From NCBI GenBank assembly GCA_017465225.1, contig JAFTWQ010000022.1, forward strand, positions 62,001 through 126,000: 64,000 nucleotides of DNA, written 5' to 3'. The notes under the pieces were generated by a model, which was given only the letters and a program-made list of their open reading frames with translations, was not told the DNA's origin and did not search any database. Source of the DNA: Bacteroidales bacterium. GTDB lineage: Bacteria > Bacteroidota > Bacteroidia > Bacteroidales > UBA932. Of this stretch, positions 60,220 through 64,000 are shown one piece after another. A program made the position numbers and the translations under genes. Each line of letters starts with the position of its first letter. Position 1 is the stretch's first letter.

Positions 60220-60824
60220 AGCTTTCCTGTCTTGCGGGCAAAATCAATGATGAAATCTGCAGTCCCGTCGATGCCCAGCAGGCTCGAATCAATGCAGATG
60301 TCATAGGTCGAGGCAACGCCCCAGTTCCCGAATGTGTAGTAGTTGTAATATTCAGCCCTGTCCCTGTCTTTTTTCTCTAGCATGTCCATGGCTTTCTCCA
60401 GACTGATTCCGGCTCTTTCCGAAACCCTCTTCGCACGTTCCTCTGCCGGGCATGTAAGGAATACGTCGATGACGCAGTCCATGTCGCGGAGAATATAGTC
60501 CGAGCAGCGTCCTACAATGATCGCCGAGCCTTGTTCCGCGATTCTCCTGATGGTCTCGCTCTGCATCTTGAACAGACCCTTGTCGCTCATGTAATTGTCT
60601 GTGTCAGAATAGTTTCCGGCAAAGATGCTTGAAAGAGAGAAGAATCTTCTCTTTTCATCGCTCTGAACGAAAAGCTCTGCGCTGAAACCGCTGTCCTGGG
60701 CGGCTTTGGCTATCAGCTCGCTGTCATATACGGGAATACCTAGTTTGCGTCCTAGCGCATCAGCAACGCCCTTTCCGCCGCTGCCGAACTGTCTTCCGAT
60801 GGTAATGATGATCTTCTTTTCCAT
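60216..60824 (-). CDS. Cytidylate-kinase-like family protein
   Basis: 202 residues. An N-terminal P-loop-like 'IITIGRQFGSGGKGVADALG' with a GSGG-K-G pattern, 'LGIPVYDSELIAKAAQDSGF', 'SAIIVGRCSDYILRDMDCVI' and 'RVSERAGISLEKAMDMLEKK' followed by 'DRDRAEYYNYYTFGNWG'. This matches the Cytidylate_kinase-like (PF13189) group, common in gut anaerobes and separate from Cmk. Phosphorylation of a nucleotide is expected but the substrate is not established. It is 11 bp downstream of the MATE gene and overlaps the serine hydrolase gene by 4 bp. Confidence 0.88.
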   Translation of the reverse strand: MEKKIIITIGRQFGSGGKGVADALGRKLGIPVYDSELIAKAAQDSGFSAELFVQSDEKRRFFSLSSIFAGNYSDTDNYMSDKGLFKMQSETIRRIAEQGSAIIVGRCSDYILRDMDCVIDVFLTCPAEERAKRVSERAGISLEKAMDMLEKKDRDRAEYYNYYTFGNWGVASTYDICIDSSLLGIDGTADFIIDFARKTGKL

Positions 60825-60835
60825 GATATTGCCTC

Positions 60836-62224
60836 CTATAGCTGACTGCCTAACAAAGATGCGTCTTCGCCGTCCTTGAGCTGGCTGAATTTCTTGAAAA
60901 GTCTTCCGAGCATGAAGACCGTCAGAAGTGTCGCGAGGGCATCAGATATCGGGAAACTCATCCAGACTCCGTTCGCACCGAACCATAAAGGAAGTGCGTA
61001 AAGGAGAGGAAGGAGGAAAAGGATCTGTCTTGAAAGTGACAGGATCACAGATTTCCTTACCATGCCGAGGCTCTGGAAGAAGTTTGTCGCGATCATCTGG
61101 AATCCGACGATCGGGAATACCAGCACGTTTATCCTCAATGCTTTTGCAGAGAGTTCTACCAGTTCCTTGTCATGCGTGAATATGCCGACTGCGGTTTCAG
61201 GGAAGAACATTCCGAAGATGAAGCAGAGGGTAGTCATGACCATTGCCAGCTTTGCTGTCTTCCAGAACACTTCCTTCACTCTTGAATACTGACGTGCTCC
61301 ATAATTGTATCCTGCAATAGGCTGCATTCCCTGATTGAGGCCCATGCATATCATGATGAACATGAATATGAAACGGTTGCATATTCCGTAGGCTCCGATT
61401 CCGAGGTCTCCGCTGTATTTACGGAGCTGCTGGTTGATGAAGAGGGTCACCAGGCAGGCTGCGGCGTTCATGAGGAATGGTCCCATACCGATTGACAATG
61501 AGTCCTTTGCGACCCTCATGTCAAGCCTCAGGATGCCTTTCTCGAAATGGAATGGACGGGTCTTGTCATTGAAATGGTGCAGTACGACGAGCATCGCTAT
61601 TGTCTGCGCGATCACTGTCGCCCATGCAGCTCCTGCTATGCCCATATCCAGCACGAAAATGAAGATCGGGTCAAGGATCGTGTTGAAGACTACCGTGAAT
61701 ATGGTCAGTCCCATAGCCTTTTTCGGATTCCCGGATGACCTCATTGCCGCATTCAGGCCGAAGTAGAGGTGGGTGACGACGTTTCCGATGAGGATGATCG
61801 AAATGTATTCCTTGGCGTACGGGAGTGTGTTCTCACTGGCTCCGAAGAAATAGAGGATGGGGTCAATGAAGATCAGGGCGATGGCCATGAAGACCAGTCC
61901 GATGATGATGTTCAGGCTGACGACATTTCCGAGGACCTTGTTTGCTGCCTTGTAGTTCTTCTGACCGAGGAGCACGGAAAGCATGGTGGCCGCTCCGGCG
62001 CCGACAAGAGTGCCGAATGCGGTGGAAAGGTTCATGAGCGGGAATGTCACCGCAAGTCCGGAAATGGCCATAGGACCTACGCCTTGGCCGATGAATATGC
62101 TGTCCACCATGTTATACAGCGAGGATGCTGTCTGCGCGATGATGGCCGGCAAGGCGTACTGCTTGAGCAGCTTGCCTATCTTTTCCGTTCCTAGTTCTAA
62201 TGGTACTGCCGATCTTTCTGCCAT
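60836..62224 (-). CDS. MATE-family multidrug/organic cation antiporter
   Basis: 462 residues with about 12 membrane helices in two homologous halves. The first half opens 'IGKLLKQYALPAIIAQTASS' then 'LYNMVDSIFIGQGVGPMAIS', with 'LVGAGAATMLSVLLGQKNYK', typical of the NorM/DinF-like branch of MATE exporters; the second half has 'ICMGLNQGMQPIAGYNYGAR'. It exports drugs or metabolites using Na+ or H+ gradients; substrate unknown. The start at 62224 (MAERSAV) is preferred over a longer frame; it lies 1 bp after the FKBP gene stop, so they are co-transcribed. Confidence 0.94.
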   Translation of the reverse strand: MAERSAVPLELGTEKIGKLLKQYALPAIIAQTASSLYNMVDSIFIGQGVGPMAISGLAVTFPLMNLSTAFGTLVGAGAATMLSVLLGQKNYKAANKVLGNVVSLNIIIGLVFMAIALIFIDPILYFFGASENTLPYAKEYISIILIGNVVTHLYFGLNAAMRSSGNPKKAMGLTIFTVVFNTILDPIFIFVLDMGIAGAAWATVIAQTIAMLVVLHHFNDKTRPFHFEKGILRLDMRVAKDSLSIGMGPFLMNAAACLVTLFINQQLRKYSGDLGIGAYGICNRFIFMFIMICMGLNQGMQPIAGYNYGARQYSRVKEVFWKTAKLAMVMTTLCFIFGMFFPETAVGIFTHDKELVELSAKALRINVLVFPIVGFQMIATNFFQSLGMVRKSVILSLSRQILFLLPLLYALPLWFGANGVWMSFPISDALATLLTVFMLGRLFKKFSQLKDGEDASLLGSQL

Positions 62225-62225
62225 C

Positions 62226-63248
62226 CTAGTCCTCCGGTTCTTCAACTATCTCGATTTCGAAGATGAGCGGAGCATATCCAGGGATGCTGGCACCGCTGCC
62301 GTTGTAGCTGTATCCAAGAGAAGAAGTGAAGACTCCTATACCCTTGCCCATAGGATTCATATGCCAGAGAGTGAGGGCGAAACCCTTGATGGTAGATGAC
62401 TTCGAGCTGCCCATGGTGATATCTGTATATTTCTCGCCCCAGTTGATGCGGGTAGGCTCGTAAGTCCTTGAAGATGAATAGATGCCATTATCCTTGGCGA
62501 TCTTCTCGTCAGTAGTGTCGAATACCTGTCCGTTCAGGAGTCTTCCCGTGTAGTTGATGTAGATGGTAGTGTCCTTCGCGAACTTTTCGGAAGCGTTTCC
62601 GGCTTCGATCGGCTGATAATAGAAGCCGGTCGTGTCGTTTACGATCTTGCTGTTGAAAGTCTCCGGATTGGCCTTTATATACTTTTCGATCTGCGAGATC
62701 TCGTAGTTGTTGATGCTGTCTGCGAAATCCCTGACCGTGATGTCGTAGATGGTGTTGGTACCTGTCGATGAGTTCTTGAGATAATCGGCAGGGTCGTCAT
62801 ATGACTTGTAAGTCATCAGCCAGCTTGGGATGATGACCTTCTTTCGTCCGCCGGCCTTCATGCCGATCACCGCATCTGCAAGACCTGCCTGAATTGTGGT
62901 CTTGATCGTTGTGAGTACCTTTGGACCATAGTATGCTGTAGTGTCAAATGTACCGAGCTGCTTTGCGGTCTCCTTCGATGTATATGAAGATATGTTTCCT
63001 TCGAGATCAGTCACGGTGTAATCTGCGATGATGAATCCGTCTTCCTTCACCTCGGCGCCTGTTCCTTCCTCTTCTTCAATTACATAGATGCCGAGGCCGC
63101 TAGGCTGAAGGTCAGGGTAGTTCACTTCCATCCATGCGTTGAAATACCTTTCGTTGGCATCATTCGCTCCCACCTTGGGAGTCTTGGCGCAACCTGCCGC
63201 AACCAGCGCTGCAGCAAGCAGTAATATTGTCTTGATTGTCTTGTTCAT
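62226..63248 (-). CDS. FKBP-type peptidyl-prolyl isomerase lipoprotein (two FKBP-like domains)
   Basis: 340 residues, lipobox VAAGC (Cys20). Two FKBP-like modules: the first (about 45-175; 'GTGAEVKEDGFIIADYTVTD', 'LADAVIGMKAGGRKKVIIPS') is divergent, and the second (about 210-335) has 'DTTIYINYTGRLLNGQVFDT', 'GFALTLWHMNPMGKGIGVFT', 'SIPGYAPLIFEIEIVEE', the FKBP core. It probably folds or chaperones exported proteins on the periplasmic or surface side. A TATCTTTG -7 box (63272-63279 on the minus strand) lies 24 bp upstream. A second FKBP lipoprotein gene precedes it. Confidence 0.9.
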   Translation of the reverse strand: MNKTIKTILLLAAALVAAGCAKTPKVGANDANERYFNAWMEVNYPDLQPSGLGIYVIEEEEGTGAEVKEDGFIIADYTVTDLEGNISSYTSKETAKQLGTFDTTAYYGPKVLTTIKTTIQAGLADAVIGMKAGGRKKVIIPSWLMTYKSYDDPADYLKNSSTGTNTIYDITVRDFADSINNYEISQIEKYIKANPETFNSKIVNDTTGFYYQPIEAGNASEKFAKDTTIYINYTGRLLNGQVFDTTDEKIAKDNGIYSSSRTYEPTRINWGEKYTDITMGSSKSSTIKGFALTLWHMNPMGKGIGVFTSSLGYSYNGSGASIPGYAPLIFEIEIVEEPED

Positions 63249-63297
63249 TCTTGAATTGAAATATTAACTCGCAAAGATAGTAAAAAAAGTGATACCT

Positions 63298-63990
63298 CTA
63301 GTCATTGGATACTCCTACAACCCAAATCTGGAAGGCCAGGGCGGAATTTGCAGGAATTGTGCCAAAGACACTGTTGCCGAATGCATATTTCCCGGAGAAG
63401 AGGATGTCGCATCGCTCCCCGGCTCTCACGCCGATAAGTCCGTCCCTCAATCCTTCGATGAGTTCTGTCTCTCCGAGGTTTATTTCGTACAGCGAGTAGT
63501 CCGGGTCGGTAAGCAAGAAGTTGGAGCTTTCGGCGGTTGCCTGATGGTTGGTCACGAAGAGGTTCTTCTTGTCAATGCTTCCGCTGAAAGTGTAGCCGGC
63601 ATAGTAGAACGATACGGAACCGTCAGGTTCGAGCATCGGACCGGTGCCTTCGATACGCACCAGTCTTGTCGATCCGCCGTTGTATACGACTCGCAGAGAA
63701 TCAGTTATTGTCGTGTCTCGCTTCTGGGTCTCGTGCTTTACCTCGATTCCGGCAATGGTGGTGTCTATGACCATCTTGTCGTCGACATATGTGGTGTCAA
63801 AGACGAATGTAGTGTCGAGGTAGGTCCTCAACGTGTCGATGATGACCGAATCCCTGGTTCCTGTCGGGTTCTTGGCAATGTATGAGTCTATGTTTGCTTC
63901 CTGCTTGTTGTATCCTTCCTCCAGTTTTTCCTTGAGGCATGAACTGCCGGCGATGCAAAGCAGCAGGAGCGCGAAAATCCTATTTTTCAT
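63298..63990 (-). CDS. FKBP-type peptidyl-prolyl isomerase lipoprotein
   Basis: 230 residues, lipobox GSSC (Cys18). The N-terminal half is Asp/Thr-rich and irregular ('DTTFVFDTTYVDDKMVIDTT'), and the C-terminal half an FKBP domain: 'EPDGSVSFYYAGYTFSGSID', 'ETELIEGLRDGLIGVRAGER', 'CDILFSGKYAFGNSVFGTIP', 'ANSALAFQIWVVGV'. Likely a periplasmic folding catalyst paired with the next FKBP lipoprotein 49 bp downstream. The gene ends 10 bp inside the window edge, so its upstream partner is not visible. Confidence 0.88.
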   Translation of the reverse strand: MKNRIFALLLLCIAGSSCLKEKLEEGYNKQEANIDSYIAKNPTGTRDSVIIDTLRTYLDTTFVFDTTYVDDKMVIDTTIAGIEVKHETQKRDTTITDSLRVVYNGGSTRLVRIEGTGPMLEPDGSVSFYYAGYTFSGSIDKKNLFVTNHQATAESSNFLLTDPDYSLYEINLGETELIEGLRDGLIGVRAGERCDILFSGKYAFGNSVFGTIPANSALAFQIWVVGVSND

Positions 63991-64000
63991 CTTCTTTCTT

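Overview
The window comes from a Bacteroidales chromosome of roughly 50% GC. The signs are SusC/SusD pairs, a one-protein hybrid two-component regulator (HTCS), FISUMP and DUF4290 proteins, an ackA-ptb-buk cluster, Bacteroidetes-type promoters (TTTG about 19-21 bp upstream of TAnnTTTG), and very weak Shine-Dalgarno signals. The family cannot be fixed from sequence alone; a gut or rumen species is an inference from the pectin genes. No tRNA, rRNA, transposase, CRISPR array or prophage was recognised.

Layout. 1-7.5 kb (minus strand): VOC protein (cut by the window edge), two short-chain dehydrogenases, a DJ-1/PfpI protein, an acetylesterase, purC, mtgA and a Mom-like protein. 7.5-9.4 kb: a umuDC translesion-polymerase operon behind two in-phase operator-like dyads. 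9.4-12.2 kb: glycerophosphodiesterase, pgi and a small lipoprotein. 12.2-18.2 kb: a three-gene YtxH/YqjE/YqjK-like envelope operon flanked by two near-identical copies of a predicted small RNA, then a dynamin-like GTPase with a DUF697/YcjF-like partner, a mannose-6-phosphate isomerase with His/Cys-rich segments, and an Hsp15-like S4 protein. 18.2-29.2 kb: reverse rubrerythrin and mini-rubredoxin, AddB/AddA-type recombination nuclease-helicase, DUF4290, FtsK and a LolA-like protein. 29.4-34.6 kb: TPM/TPM/LemA, a FISUMP lipoprotein, ApbE and a short ComEC. 34.7-38.1 kb: ackA, ptb, buk. 38.1-58.9 kb: a pectin utilization locus. 58.9-64 kb: serine hydrolase, cytidylate-kinase-like protein, MATE exporter and two FKBP lipoproteins.

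The pectin locus reads as one programme. A GH28 polygalacturonase, a CE12-CE8 de-esterifying fusion, a GH105-PL1 fusion and a lipoprotein PL1 lyase cut the polymer. SusC/SusD import the products, and a beta-helix/Fn3 lipoprotein in the SusE/F position probably binds pectin at the surface. The HTCS in the middle is the probable activator. The fructuronate-reductase-like SDR at 2.6-3.4 kb could feed uronates into central metabolism, although it is 35 kb away.

The best candidates for undescribed biology are non-coding. (1) A duplicated ~90-bp promoter-to-terminator cassette that looks like a small RNA. (2) Two copies of an intergenic element with a 37-bp identical core, a small inner hairpin showing two fully compensatory base-pair changes, and long self-complementary outer arms that are unrelated between copies. 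(3) A GTCATYC...GRATCT repeat family placed just upstream of start codons in four places, three of them in the pectin locus, with its leading part tandemly amplified.
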